A stretch of DNA of 64,000 bases. Origin: Ceratopteris richardii (Eukaryota > Streptophyta > Polypodiopsida > Polypodiales > Pteridaceae). This document shows, in pieces, positions 38,698 to 52,400 of the stretch; the stretch's first letter is position 1, and the number at the start of each line of letters is the position of its first letter. Under the pieces are notes generated by a model. That model saw only the letters and a program-made list of their open reading frames with translations, had not been told where the DNA came from and made no database searches. The position numbers were made by a program, and so were the translations under genes. The DNA is taken from the NCBI GenBank assembly GCA_020310875.1, contig CM035417.1, forward strand, positions 92,601,712 to 92,665,711. Direction: 5' to 3'.

Positions 38698-41600
38698 GCT
38701 CCCCCTCAAGCCTAACATGCTTGGCCTCCAAATATTTCTTCAATTGTCCTTGATTTCCTGCAAGCCAATCATCAACTTGAATCTACTTAACTTCATACCA
38801 TCAAGAGCTTTAGTCAACATGTCGGCACATTGCATATCTGTAGAGACATAGGATAGTTGAATATCCTTGCTCATTAGCTTCTCCCTTACGTAATGGTAGT
38901 GGACTTCAATATGCTTGGTTCTAGCATGGTATACCGGATTAGCTGCTAGATGTAGTGAGCTTGTGTTGTCACCAAAAATATGAGGTGTTGAAGAATGAAG
39001 TCCAAGATCTGTGTACAAAGACTTTAACCACATGATTTCTTGAGTTGCATTAGCCAAACCTCTATATTCGGCTTCGGTAGGAGATAATGCCACGGTTGGT
39101 TGCTTCTTCGATGACCAAGAAATGATATTTGAACCTACAAATGATATATACCCTGATGTGCTTCTTCTATCATCTTTAGATCCGGCCCAATCTGCATCTG
39201 AGTAGACCTTTAGCTCAATATCTGAAGTATATGAATAGAACAAACCTTCGTTCATGGTCCCATTTAGGTACTTGAGGACTCTCTTGGCCGCTTCCATATG
39301 TGGTCTTCTCGGCTTATGCATAAACTGACTCAATATGCTAACACTATAGCATATATCCACCCTTGTGAGTGTTGCATAGTTCAAACTTCCAACCAAGCTT
39401 TGATAGCTTGTGATGTCTTCAATTGGCTCTCCTTCATAAGCACTAAGCTTATGATTTTGCTCCATAGGTGTACCTGCACACTTGGTATTTTCCATCTTGA
39501 ACTTGACGAGCATGTCATGCACATACTTCCTTTGTGTGATGTATATACCTGAATCTGTGTAGATCAACTCCAATCCAAGAAAATAAGTGAGTGGTCCGAG
39601 GTCACTTATTTTGAACTCCTCCTTCATTTGAGCCTTTACTTGTTTGATTCATTCAAGATCATTGCCTGTGATAATAATATCATCAACATACACACATAAA
39701 TAGATCACTTCAAATCCATTCCTCTTTAGGAACAAAGAGGTATCCGCCTTGCTAGCTTTGAATCCTTAGTCCTGCAAATAAGTCACCAATCTGAAATTCC
39801 AAGCTTTTGGAGCTTGCTTCAATCCATACAAATCTTTCTTTAGTTTGCATACATAGTTAGGATGATGTACATCCTCATATCCAGGAGGTTGTGCCATATA
39901 CACTTCCTCAGAAATCCATCCATTCAAGAAAGCATTCTTTACATCAAGCTGATAAAGATTCCAATTTCTAGATGCAGCAAGACTAATGAGAACCCTAATT
40001 GTAGGCATTTTTGCAACAGGAGAGAAAGTCTCCTCATAATCAATACCATGGGTTTGAGCAAACCCTTTAGCAACTAACCTTGCTTTGTATCTATTTATAC
40101 TTCCATCTGGATTCCTCTTGATTTTGTATATCCATCGAGATCCGATTATCTTCATAGATGGCTTGTTAGGTACAAGCTCCCAAGTGTCATTCTCCTTCAA
40201 GGCTTCCATTTCTTCATCCATTGCATCTCTCCAAGCTTTCTTGCTTTTTGCTTCTTCAAATGTGGTAGGTTCTTCATTGGTTGAATCCTTTGCAATGTAG
40301 ATTGAGTGCTTGGTGACCAAAGAAGTATCATAACCAAACCTCTCTGGTTTCTTCTTCTCCCTTGAAGACCTTCTAAGTGGTTGATGTGAGCTCTCGGGTC
40401 CATATGTAGCATACTACATCTTTGCTTTACCTTTGTTCTTCCATAGCTTTAGTCTTTCCAAGTCTTCTAGGTCAATCTCCGAATCACTTTCTTCAATCTG
40501 CTTTGGCTCCTTTGGTTGAAGTGATGGAAAATCTTCATCCAAGTCATATGGCAACTTCACTTTCCTGTCATCATCAAACCATGATTTGTTTTCATCAAAA
40601 ATTACATCTCTACTCACAGAAAATCCTTTATTGGTTGGATTGTACAATCTATATCCTTTTTGGTTTTGATCATAACCAATGAATACGCACTTCTCTGCCT
40701 TGGGATCCAATTTCCCTCTTACTTGAGAAGGAATGTGAGCATAGGCTAAGCATCCAAAGATTTTGCAATGCTCTAGACTAGGTCTTCTTCCATTCCACAC
40801 TTCATATGGAGTGGTTCCATCTAGTGACTTAGATGGAAGTCTATTTATGAGATATGTGGCTGTCGACACAGCCTCTGCCCATAGGTAGTTCGGCAATCCC
40901 TTTTCGTTGAGCATGGACCTTGTAGCTTCGACAATAGCTCTGTTCCTCCTCTCTGCTACACCATTGAGTTCGGGTGTATACCTTGTAGTGACTTCCCTTT
41001 TAATGCCTCTTTCATGCAAGAAGGCATCAAATTCAGAAGAGAAGTATTCTCTTCCACCATCTGATCTGAGCCGTTTCAAAGTCCTACCTGTTTGGTTTTC
41101 AACAAGAGCAATATACTTCTTAAAGCAATTAAACACTTCATCCTTGTGCTTCATGAAAAACAAAATGGTCCACCTGCTACAATCATCTATGAAAGACACA
41201 TAATATCTTGAGCCTGATATAGATGGCTCCTTACTTGGACCCCACACATCTGTGTGCACTAGATCCAAAGGATTTTGATACATATATCCTTTCTTATTGA
41301 AAGGTTGTCTATGAGCCTTGCCGAGTTGACAAGCTTCACACTTATAAATCATGTGTTGCCTTGTGATATTAGGCAAACCAAGTACACTTTGGTCCCTGCA
41401 ACTCTGTTTGAGTGTCCTCTCACCAATGTGAGCAAGCCTTTTGTGCCATATCTCCAACTCTGTTAGAGTTTGAGATCCATAGCTAAACAAAGCTATGTTC
41501 TTTGTATCTTCCACTTCAAAAGTGAAAAGCCTTCCTGTCTTTTCTCCTTTGGCAATCCTTCGAAAGCCTTGCCTTGGGTCTTCAACATATGCTCCAAATC

Positions 41601-42994
41601 GATTGAATCTAACCTGCAATCCTTTTTCAACAATCTGTCCAACACTTATTAAATTTTTGGTAATTGTAGGGACATACAAGACTTTGCTTAAGAGGTTCAT
41701 ATTCCCATCTGATGTCTTCACATTACCTATTTCTCCACTGAGTGCTTTGTGTCATCTCCTGTTTGCACTTCATGCTTGTTATGAGGATCTTCCAAATCAG
41801 AAAGTAAAGCCACATTTCCTGCTACATGGTTCGAGCATCCCGAATCAATGTAAAATATGTGATCATCATCCTTACCCTTCTTCGCTGATAGATTCATAAT
41901 CAATCATGAATCTTCTTGACTTTGGTCCTCTGCATAGTTATTGTAATCTCTTCTTCCTCTATGGCCACTTTGATAGTTGTTGTTGTTGTTGTTGTAATTG
42001 TTGTTGTTGTAATTGTTGTTGTAGTAGTTGTTGTTGTTGTAGCCTCCATTGTATCTACCTCTATTTGATCCATAGCCACCTCTATTGAATCCTCTTCCTC
42101 TTGAGTTCCTCGGGTTCCTGAAACATTCTTTAGTAGTATGGTTAGATAAGCCACATATGTTGCAAGGTTGAGATGATTGGAATCTCCCCCTGCCTTGCTT
42201 TCCACCTCTGCCTCTTCCTCTAGCTCTTCCTCTACCTGCAAAGTTTGCTTGGAAAGAGCTTCCTTCATCTTCATTCTTCCTATTCTTTGACTTGTCCTTG
42301 ACCTTAGCTTTATCAGAATATAAGGCAGAAGTTTGATTACCTCTTGAGGACTCACCACCTTTGCTAATCTTTGCTTCATGAGTGAAGAGTTGGCCCATGA
42401 GTGTGTTGAGGTCGGGTACATGCATATCCATGTATAAATCCATGGCTGTTGTGAATGACTCCCACTTGTCGTCTGCTTTGATTCCATTCATGATTTGTCT
42501 TATGATTTGCTCCTCTTCAATTACCTCTCCAATGCTTCCAAGTTGGTCGGAAATCTCCTTCATCTTTGTGACATAATCAGTCACATTTTGCTTTGGGCTT
42601 TTCTTCATTGTTGTGAACTCCATCCACAATTGGTTCTTCCTTGCTCGAGTGTTGGAAGAGAAGAAAGAAGCAAGTGCATTCCAGGTCTCTCTTGATGTCT
42701 TTCATCCCTTGACATGAGGTAAAAGAAAATTAGAGATTGAGTTTAGAATATAGGACCTTGCAAGTGCATCCTTCGAACACCAATTCGAAAGTCCTTCCAC
42801 TTCTTCATGTGATGGTTGCCCTTTGTTCCTCATGGTTGGCATTGCTTCATCTCCAGATATGAATCCATATGGATTCCTCCCTTGAAGGTAAGCCTCCATC
42901 CTTAGAGACCATTCCGGATAGTTGTTTCGATCCAATTTGTCAATTGTTGATGGAAATCCATCTCCCATGTTGCTTGACTATGCTCTGATACCAC
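38698..42994 (-). mobile_element. Family-B unit 4 internal region (gag-pol)
   Basis: About 4.30 kb with the same order of gag, protease, integrase, RT and RNase H as unit 3. The asparagine-rich part of gag (plus-strand GTT repeats near 41,970-42,040) is longer than in the other units. Primer site at 42,982-42,993. It is broken, with about six breaks, part of them shared with neighbouring units. Confidence 0.9.
42982..42993 (-). promoter_or_regulatory. Primer binding site, unit 4
   Basis: GCTCTGATACCA (plus), complement of the initiator-Met tRNA match, one base left of LTR5. Confidence 0.9.
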
Positions 42995-44071
42995 TGTGAA
43001 GAGAGATGGTGGATGCAATCCAAAGATGAGTAGGTGCTGCTACAACCAGCTTCACACCAGCCAACTGAGACTTCAGAGTTGATCAGTAGACCCTTTGAGC
43101 TTCCTAAATCCACCAAAATATCAGCCAAGTACTTTGGAACATGTATCCCAAAAGTTTAAGTCAACACAGACTAGTTGCGAAATGACTAGCTCCCAAAACT
43201 TGATATTTTTGGACATACACCTGCTGGAAATATTGAACAGTGCTCTCAATCTGGTAGGAATTAGAAAAATTCCTTTTGGGCATAGCAAACAGACTTTGCA
43301 AGCTTCCCAATCCAAGTTAAAACACTTCAAATGATGGACTGAGAACTCAGAACAAGTTTCAACAATTTCTAGAACCTCCCCACAATTCTCGGGGCTCTGC
43401 AAAGATAGACCAGTAAGCAGTAAAATGTAGATATCTCAAAACCTATTAATCAAATACCTTGAAAATTTATATGCATAAAGTAGACAGTTCGAGCTATCCA
43501 ATGCAAGTTAATTCACGGAAAACCGATCAATAGACCTCGAGATATGACCTTCTGAAGGTACTGCTCTGAGTGAGTATAGCAGAGAACAAAACAGAGAAGT
43601 AGATGATAATAAATGTATAGATTCACATATGATTACAGCCACATTGGCAATGAATCTTTGCACAATGGGAGTAGAATGATAGAGCTATGGAGTAAGCTCT
43701 TCAATCTCTACAAAATGACATGAAGTGGTCACGTACAAGGCTTGCTAATCGCCTCTTCCTTCTTGCTCCTTTTATAGCTATTCTTGGAGGGAGTTTTGAA
43801 TTTGAATTCGAATGGCTCCACCTAAAAGTGATCCCCAAAGTTAGGAGAGATTCCCTCAGCTCAAAAATTCATGATTTTGGTAGTTGGAGCCACGAATTTG
43901 CTTTTACATCATGGATGAGGTAAGCCATCGTTTTCCTTTTTTCTTTTTCCATTTACAAGAGATAAAATGTACTCTTTTACAAGAGGTGTTCACATGACTA
44001 CTCATGTGACTTACAAATGAGGATAATATCAAATATATCAAGCATGTAGGCTTGGGTAAAATGCACCAACA
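42995..44071 (-). repeat. Family-B LTR5 (1077 bp)
   Basis: Full length, followed by the polypurine tract of unit 5. It shares some variants only with LTR6 (GAGAACTCAGAAC) and others with LTR7 (GAGCTATCC), so it is mosaic. Confidence 0.92.
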
Positions 44072-47000
44072 GCTCCCCCTCAAGCCTAACATGCTTGGCC
44101 TCCAAATAATTCTTCAATTGTCCTTGATTTCCTGCAAGCCAATCATCAACTTCAATCTACTTAACTTCATACCATCCAGAGATTTAGTCAACATGTCGGC
44201 ACATTGCATATGTGTAGAGACATAGGATAGTTGATTATCCTTGCTCATTAGCTTCTCCCTTACGTAATGGTAGTGGACTTCAATATGCTTGGTTCTAGCA
44301 TGGTATACCGGATTAGCTGCTAGATGTAGTGAGCTTGTGTTGTCACCAAAAATATGAGGTGTTGAAGAATGAAGTCCAAGATCTGTGTACAAAGACTTTA
44401 ACCACATGATTTCTTGAGTTGCATTAGCCAAACCTCTATATTCGGCTTCGGTAGAAGATAATGCCACGGTTGGTTGCTTCTTCGATGACCAAGAAATGAT
44501 TACCCTAAACCTACAAATGATATATACCCTGATGTGCTTCTTCTATCATCTTTAGATCCGGCCCAATCTGCATCTGAGTAGACCTTTAGCTCAATATCTG
44601 AAGTATATGAATAGAACAAACCTTCGTTCATGGTCCCATTTAGGTACTTGAGGACTCTCTTGGCCGCTTCCATATGTGGTCTTCTCGGCTTATGCATAAA
44701 CTGACTCAATATGCTAACACTATAGCATATATCCACCCTTGTGAGTGTTGCATAGTTCAAACTTCCAACCAAGCTTTGATAGCTTGTGATGTCTTCAATT
44801 GGCTCTCCTTCATAAGCACTAAGCTTATGATTTTGCTCCATAGGTGTACCTGCACACTTGGTATTTTCCATCTTGAACTTGACGAGCATGTCATGCACAT
44901 ACTTCCTTTGTGTGATGTATATACCTGAATCTGTGTAGATCAACTCCAATCCAAGAAAATAAGTGAGTGGTCCGAGGTCACTTATTTTGAACTCCTCCTT
45001 CATTTGAGCCTTTACTTGTTTGATTCCTTCAAGATCATTGCCTGTGATAATAATATCATCAACATACACACATAAATAGATCACTTCATATCCATTCCTC
45101 TTTATGAACAAAGAGGTATCCGCCTTGCTAGCTTTGAATCCTTAGTCCTGCAAATAAGTCACCAATCTGAAATTCCAAGCTCTTGGAGCTTGCTTCAATC
45201 CATACAAAGCTTTCTTTAGTTTGCATACATAGTTAGGATGATGTACATCCTCATATCCAGGAGGTTGTGCCATATACACTTCCTCAGAAATCCATCCATT
45301 CAAGAAAGCATTCTTTACATCAAGCTGATAAAGATTCCAATTTCTAGATGCAGCAAGACTAATGAGAACCCTAATTGTAGGCATTTTTTCAATAGGAGAG
45401 AAAGTCTCCTCATAATCAATACCATGGGTTTGAGCAAACCCTTTAGCAACTAACCTTGCTTTGTATCTATTTATACTTCCATCTGGATTCCTCTTGATTT
45501 TGTATATCCATCGAGATCGGATTATCTTCATAGATGGCTTGTTAGGTACAAGATCCCAAGTGTCATTCTCCTTCAAGGCTTCCATTTCTTCATCCATTGC
45601 ATCTCTCCAAGCTTTCTTGCTTTGTGCTTCTTCAAATGTGGTAGGTTCTTCATTGGTTGAATCCTTTGCAATGTAGATTGAGTGCTTGGTGACCAAAGAA
45701 GTATCATAACCAAACCTCTCTGGTTTCTTCTTCTCCCTTGAAGACCTTCTAAGTGGTTGATGTGAGCTCTCGGGTCCATATGTAGCATCCTGCATCTTTG
45801 CTTTACCTTTGTTCTTCCTTAGCTTTAGTCTTTCCAAGTCTTCTAGGTCAATCTCCGAATCACTTTCTTCAATCTGCTTTGGCTCCTTTGGTTGAAGTGA
45901 TGGAAAATCTTCATCCAAGTCATATGGCAACTTCACTTTCCTGTCATCATCAAACCATGATTTGTTTTCATCAAAAATTACATCTCTACTCACAGAAGAT
46001 CCTTTATTGGTTGGATTGTACAATCTATATCCTTTTTGGTTTTGATCATAACCAATGAATACGCACTTCTCTGCCTTGGGATCCAATTTCCCTCTTACTT
46101 GAGAAGGAATGTGAGCATATGCTAAGCATCCAAAGATTTTGCAATGCTCTAGACTAGGTCTTCTTCCATTCCACACTTCATATGGAGTGGTTCCATCTAG
46201 TGACTTAGATGGAAGTCTATTTATGAGATATGTGGCTGTCGACACAGCCTCTGCCCATAGGTAGTTCGGCAATCCCTTTTCGTTGAGCATGGACCTTGTA
46301 GCTTCGACAATAGCTCTATTCCTCCTCTCTGCTACACCATTGAGTTCGGGTGTATACCTTGTAGTGACTTCCCTTTTAATGCCTCTTTCATGCAAGAAGG
46401 CATCAAATTCAGAAGAGAAGTATTCTCCTCCACCATCTGATCTGAGCCGTTTCAAAGTCCTACCTGTTTGGTTTTCAACAAGAGCAATATACTTCTTAAA
46501 GCAATTAAACACTTCATCCTTGTGCTTCATGAAAAACAAAATGGTCCACCTGCTACAATCATCTATGAAAGACACATAATATCTTGAGCCTGATATAGAT
46601 GGCTCCTTACTTGGACCCCACACATCTGTGTGCACTAGATCCAAAGGATTTTGATACATATATCCTTTCTTATTGAAAGGTTGTCTATGAGCCTTGCCGA
46701 GTTGACAAGCTTCACACTTATAAATCATGTGTTGCCTTGTGATATTAGGCAAACCAAGTACACTTTGGTCCCTGCAAATCTGTTTGAGTGTCCTCTCACC
46801 AATGTGAGCAAGCCTTTTGTGCCATATCTCCAACTCTATTAGAGTTTGAGATCCATAGCTAAACAAAGCTATGTTCTTTGTATCTTCCACTTCAAAAGTG
46901 AAAAGCCTTCCTGTCTTTTCTCCTTTGGAAATCCTTCGAAAGCCTTGCCTTGGGTCTTCAACATATGCTCCAAATCGATTGAATCTAACCTGCAATCCTT

Positions 47001-48356
47001 TTTCAACAATCTGTCCAACACTTATTAAATTTTTGGTAATTGTAGGTACATACAAGACTTTGCTTAAGAGGTTCATATTCCCATCTGATGTCTTCACATT
47101 ACCTATCTTCTCCACTGAGTGCTTTGTGTCATCTCCTGTCTGCACTTCATGCTTGTTATGAGGATCTTCCAAATCAGAAAGTAAAGCCACATTTCCTGCT
47201 ACATGGTTCGAGCATCCCGAATCAATGTAAAATATGTGATCATCATCCTTACCCTTCTTCGCTGATAGATTCATAATCAATAATGAATCTTCTTGAATTT
47301 GGTCCTCTGCATAGTTATTGTAATCTCTTCTTCCTCTATGGCCACTTTGATAGTTGTTGTTGTTGTTGTTGTAATTGTTGTTGTAGTAGTTGTTGTTGTT
47401 GTAGCCTCCATTGTATCTACCTCTATTTGATCCATAGCCACCTCTATTGAATCCTCTTCCTCTTGAGTTCCTCGGGTTCCTGAAACATTCTTCAGTAGTA
47501 TGGTTAGATAAGCCACATATGTTGCAAGGTTGAGAGGATTGGAATCTCCCCCTGCCTTGCTTTCCACCTCTACCTCTTCCTCTAGCTCTTCCTCTACCTG
47601 CAAAGTTTGCTTGGAAAGAGCTTCCTTCATCTTCATTCTTCCTATTCTTTGACTTGTCCTTGACCTTAGCTTTATCAGAATATAAGGCAGAAGTTTGATT
47701 ACCTCTTGAGGACTCACCACCTTTGCTAATCTTTGCTTCATGAGTGAAGAGTTGGCCCATGAGTGTGTTGAGGTCGGGTACATGCATATCCATGTATAAA
47801 TCCATGGCTGTTGTGAATGACTCCCACTTGTCGTCTGCTTTGGTTCCATTCATGATTTGTCTTATGATTTGCTCCTCTTCAATTACCTCTCCAATGCTTC
47901 CAAGTTGGTCGGAAATCTCCTTCATCTTTGTGACATAATCAGTCACATTTTGCTTCGGGCTTTTCTTCATTGTTGTGAACTCCATCCACAATTGGTTCTT
48001 CCTTGCTGGAGTGTTGGAAGAGAAGAAAGAAGCAAGTGCATTCGAGGTCTCTCTTGATGTCTTTCATCCCTTGACATGAGGTAAAAGAAAATCAGAGATT
48101 GAGTTTAGAATATAGGACCTTGCAAGTGCATCCTTCAAACACCAATTCGAAAGTCCTTCCACTTCTTCATGTGATGGTTGCCCTTTGTTCCTCATGGTTG
48201 GCATTGCTTCATCTCCAGATATGAATCCATATAGATTCCTCCCTTGAAGGTAAGCCTCCATCCTTAGAGACCATGCCGGATAGTTGTTTCGATCCAATTT
48301 GTCAATTGTTGATGGAAATCCATCTCCCATGTTGCTTGACTATGCTCTGATACCAC
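44072..48356 (-). mobile_element. Family-B unit 5 internal region (gag-pol)
   Basis: About 4.29 kb with the complete order of copia parts. A long stretch from gag through integrase into RT stays open, but the unit as a whole is broken, with about four breaks. Primer site at 48,344-48,355. It groups with unit 6 by shared variants in RT (for example 'QAPRAW' against 'QAPKAW' in units 3 and 4). Confidence 0.9.
48344..48355 (-). promoter_or_regulatory. Primer binding site, unit 5
   Basis: GCTCTGATACCA (plus), complement of the initiator-Met tRNA match, one base left of LTR6. Confidence 0.9.
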
Positions 48357-49434
48357 TATGAAGAGAGATGGTGGATGCAATCCAAAGATGAGTAGGTGTT
48401 GCTACAACCAGCTTCACACCAGCCAACTGAGACTTCAGAGTTGATTAGTAGACCCTTTGAGCTTCCTAAATCCACCAAAATATCAGCCAAGTACTTTGAA
48501 ACATGTATCCCAAAAGTTTAAGTCAAGACAGACTAGATACGAAATGACTAGCTCCCAAAACTTGTTATTTTTGGACATACACCTGCTGGAAAAAATAAAC
48601 AGTGCTCTCAATCTGGTAGGAATTAGAAAAATTCCTTTTGGGCATAGCAAACAGACTTTGCAAGCTTCCCAATCCAAGTTAAAACACTTCAAATGATGGA
48701 CTGAGAACTCAGAACAAGTTTCAACAATTTCTGGAACCTCCCCACAATTCTCGGGCCTCTGCAAAGATAGACCAGTAAGCAGTAAAATGCAGATATCTCA
48801 AAAAGTATTAATCCAATGACCTTGAAAATTTATATGCATAAAGTAGACAATACAATATATCCAATGCAAGTTAATTCACTGAAAACGGATCAGTAGAACT
48901 CGAGATATGACGTTCTGAAGGTACTGCTCTGAGTGAGTATAGCAGAGAACAAAACAGAGAAGTAGATGATAATAAATGTATAGATTCACATATGATTACA
49001 GCCACATTGGCAATGAATCTTTGCACAATGGGAGTAGAATGATAGAGCTATGGAGTAAGCTCTTCAATCTCTACAAAATGACATGAAGTGGTCACGTACA
49101 AGGCTTGCTAATCGCCTCTTCCTTCTTGCTCCTTTTATAGCTATTCTTGGAGGGAGTTTTGAATTCGAATTCGAATGGCTCCACCTAAAAGTGATCCCCA
49201 AAGGTGTGAGAGATTCCCTCAGCTCAAAAATTCGTGATTTTGGTAGTTGGAGCCACGAATTTGCTTTTACATCATGGATGAGGTAAGCCATCGTTTTCCT
49301 TTTTTCTTTTTCCATTTACAAGAGATAAAATGTACTCTTTTACAAGAGGTGTTCACATGACTACTCATGTGACTTACAAATGAGGATAATATCAAATATA
49401 TCAAGCATGTAGGCTTGGGTAAAATGCACCAACA
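48357..49434 (-). repeat. Family-B LTR6 (1078 bp)
   Basis: Full length. It carries variants of LTR3/4 in one part (AATACAATATATCC), of LTR5 in another (GAGAACTCAG) and of LTR7 in a third (GAATTCGAATTCG), so it is the clearest mosaic. Confidence 0.92.
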
Positions 49435-49476
49435 GCTCTTCCTCAAGCCTAACATGCTTGGCCTCCAAATAAGTCT

Positions 49477-52400
49477 TCAATTGTCCTTGATTTCCTGCAA
49501 GCCAATCATCAACTTGAATCTACTTAACTTCATACCATCAAGAGCTTTAGTCAACATGTCGGCACATTGCATATCTGTAGAGACATAGGATAGTTGAATA
49601 TCCTTGCTCATTAGCTTCTCCCTTACGTAATGGTAGTGGACTTCAATATGCTTGGTTCTAGCATGGTATACCGGATTAGCTGCTAGATGTAGTGAGCTTG
49701 TGTTGTCACCAAAAATATGAGGTGTTGAAGAATGAATTCCAAGATCTGTGTACAAAGACTTTAACCACATGATTTTTTGAGTTGCATTAGCCAAACCTCT
49801 ATATTCGGCTTCCGTAGAAGATAATGCCACAGTTGGTTGCTTCTTCGATGACCAAGAAATGATTTTTGAACCTACAAATGATATATACCCTGATGTGCTT
49901 CTTCTATCATCTTTAGATCCGGCCCAATCTGCATCTGAGTAGACCTTTAGCTCAATATCTGAAGTATATGAATAGAACAAACCTTCGTTCATGGTCCCAT
50001 TTAGGTACTTGAGGACTCTCTTGGCCGCTTCCATATGTGGTCTTCTCGGCTTATGCATAAACTGACTCAATATGCTAACACTATAGCATATATCCACCCT
50101 TGTGAGTGTTGCATAGTTCAAACTTCCAACCAAGCTTTGATAGCTTGTGATGTCTTCAATTGGCTCTCCTTCATAAGCACTAAGCTTATGATTTTGCTCC
50201 ATAGGTGTACCTGCACACTTGGTATTTTCCATCTTGAACTTGACGAGCATGTCATGCACATACTTCCTTTGCGTGATGTATATACCTGAATCTGTGTAGA
50301 TCAACTCCAATCCAAGAAAATAAGTGAGTGGTCCGAGGTCACTTATCTTGAACTCCTCCTTCATTTGAGCCTTTACTTGTTTGATTCCTTCAAGATCATT
50401 GCCTGTGATAATAATATCATCAACATACACACATAAATAGATCACTTCAGATCCATTCCTCTTTATGAACAAAGAGGTATCCGCTTTGCTAGCTTTGAAT
50501 CCTTGGTCCTGCAAATAAGTCACCAATCTGAAACTCCAAGCTCTTGGAGCTTGCTTCAATCCATACAAAGCTTTCTTTAGTTTGCATACATAGTTAGGAT
50601 GATGTACATCCTCATATCCAGGAGGTTGTGCCATATACACTTCCTCAGAAATCCATCCATTCAAGAAAGCATTCTTTACATCAAGTTGATAAAGATTCCA
50701 ATTTCTAGATGCAGCAAGACTAATGAGAACCCTAATTGTAGGCATTTTTGCAATAGGAGAGAAATTCTCCTCATAATCAATACCATGGGTTTGAGCAAAC
50801 CCTTTAGCAACTAACCTTGCTTTGTATCTATTTATACTTCCATCTGGATTCCTCTTGATTTTGTATATCCATGGAGATCCGATTATCTTCATAGATGGCT
50901 TGTTAGGTACAAGCTCCCAAGTGTCATTCTCCTTCAAGGCTTCCATTTCTTCATCCATTGCATCTCTCCAAGCTTTCTTGCTTTGTGCTTCTTCAAATGT
51001 GGTAGGTTCTTCATTGGTTGAATCCTTTGCAATGTAGATTGAGTGCTTGGTGACCAAAGAAGTATCATAACCAAACCTCTCTGGTTTCTTCTTCTCCCTT
51101 GAAGACCTTCTAAGTGGTTGATGTGAGCTCTCGGGTCCATATGTAGCATCCTGCATCTTTGCTTTACCTTTGTTCTTCCATAGCTTTAGTCTTTCCAAGT
51201 CTTCTAGGTCAATCTCCGAATCACTTTCTTCAATCTGCTTTGGCTCCTTTGGTTGAAGTGATGGAAAATCTTCATCCAAGTCATATGGCAACTTCACTTT
51301 CCTGTCATCATCAAACCATGATTTGTTTTCATCAAAAATTACATCTCTACTCACAGAAAATCCTTTATTGGTTGGATTGTACAATCTATATCCTTTTTGG
51401 TTTTGATCATAACCAATGAATACGCACTTCTCTGCCTTGGGATCCAATTTCCCTCTTACTTGAGAAGGAATGTGAGCATAGGCTAAGCATCCAAAGATTT
51501 TGCAATGCTCTAGACTAGGTCTTCTTCCATTCCACACTTCATATGTAGTGGTTCCATCTAGTGACTTAGATGGAAGTCTATTTATGAGATATGTGGCTGT
51601 CGACACAGCCTCTGCCCATAGGTAGTTCGGCAATCCCTTTTCGTTGAGCATGGACCTTGTAGCTTCGACAATAGCTCTGTTCCTCCTCTCTGCTACACCA
51701 TTGAGTTCGGGTGTATACCTTGTAGTGACTTCCCTTTTAATGCCTCTTTCATGCAAGAAGGCATCAAATTCAGAAGAGAAGTATTCTCCTCCACCATCTG
51801 ATCTGAGCCGTTTCAAAGTCCTACCTGTTTGGTTTTCAACAAGAGCAATATACTTCTTAAAGCAATTAAACACTTCATCCTTGTGCTTCATGGAAAACAA
51901 AATGGTCCACCTGCTACAATCATCTATGAAAGACACATAATATCTTGAGCCTGATATAGATGGCTCCTTACTTGGACCCCACACATCCGTGTGCACTAGA
52001 TCCAAAGGATTTTGATACATATATCCTTTCTTATTGAAAGGTTGTCTATGAGCCTTGCCGAGTTGACAAGCTTCACACTTATAAATCATGTGTTGCCTTG
52101 TGATATTAGGCAAACCAAGTACACTTTGGTCCCTGCAAATCTGTTTGAGTGTCCTCTCACCAATGTGAGCAAGCCTTTTGTGCCATATCTCCAACTCTGT
52201 TAGAGTTTGAGATCCATAGCTAAACAAATCTATGTTCTTTGTATCTTCCACTTCAAAAGTGAAAAGCCTTCCTGTCTTTTCTCCTTTGGCAATCCTTCGA
52301 AAGCCTTGCTTTGGGTCTTCAACATATGCTCCAAATCGATTGAATCTAACCTGCAATCCTTTTTCAACAATCTGTCCAACACTTATTAAATTTTTGGTAA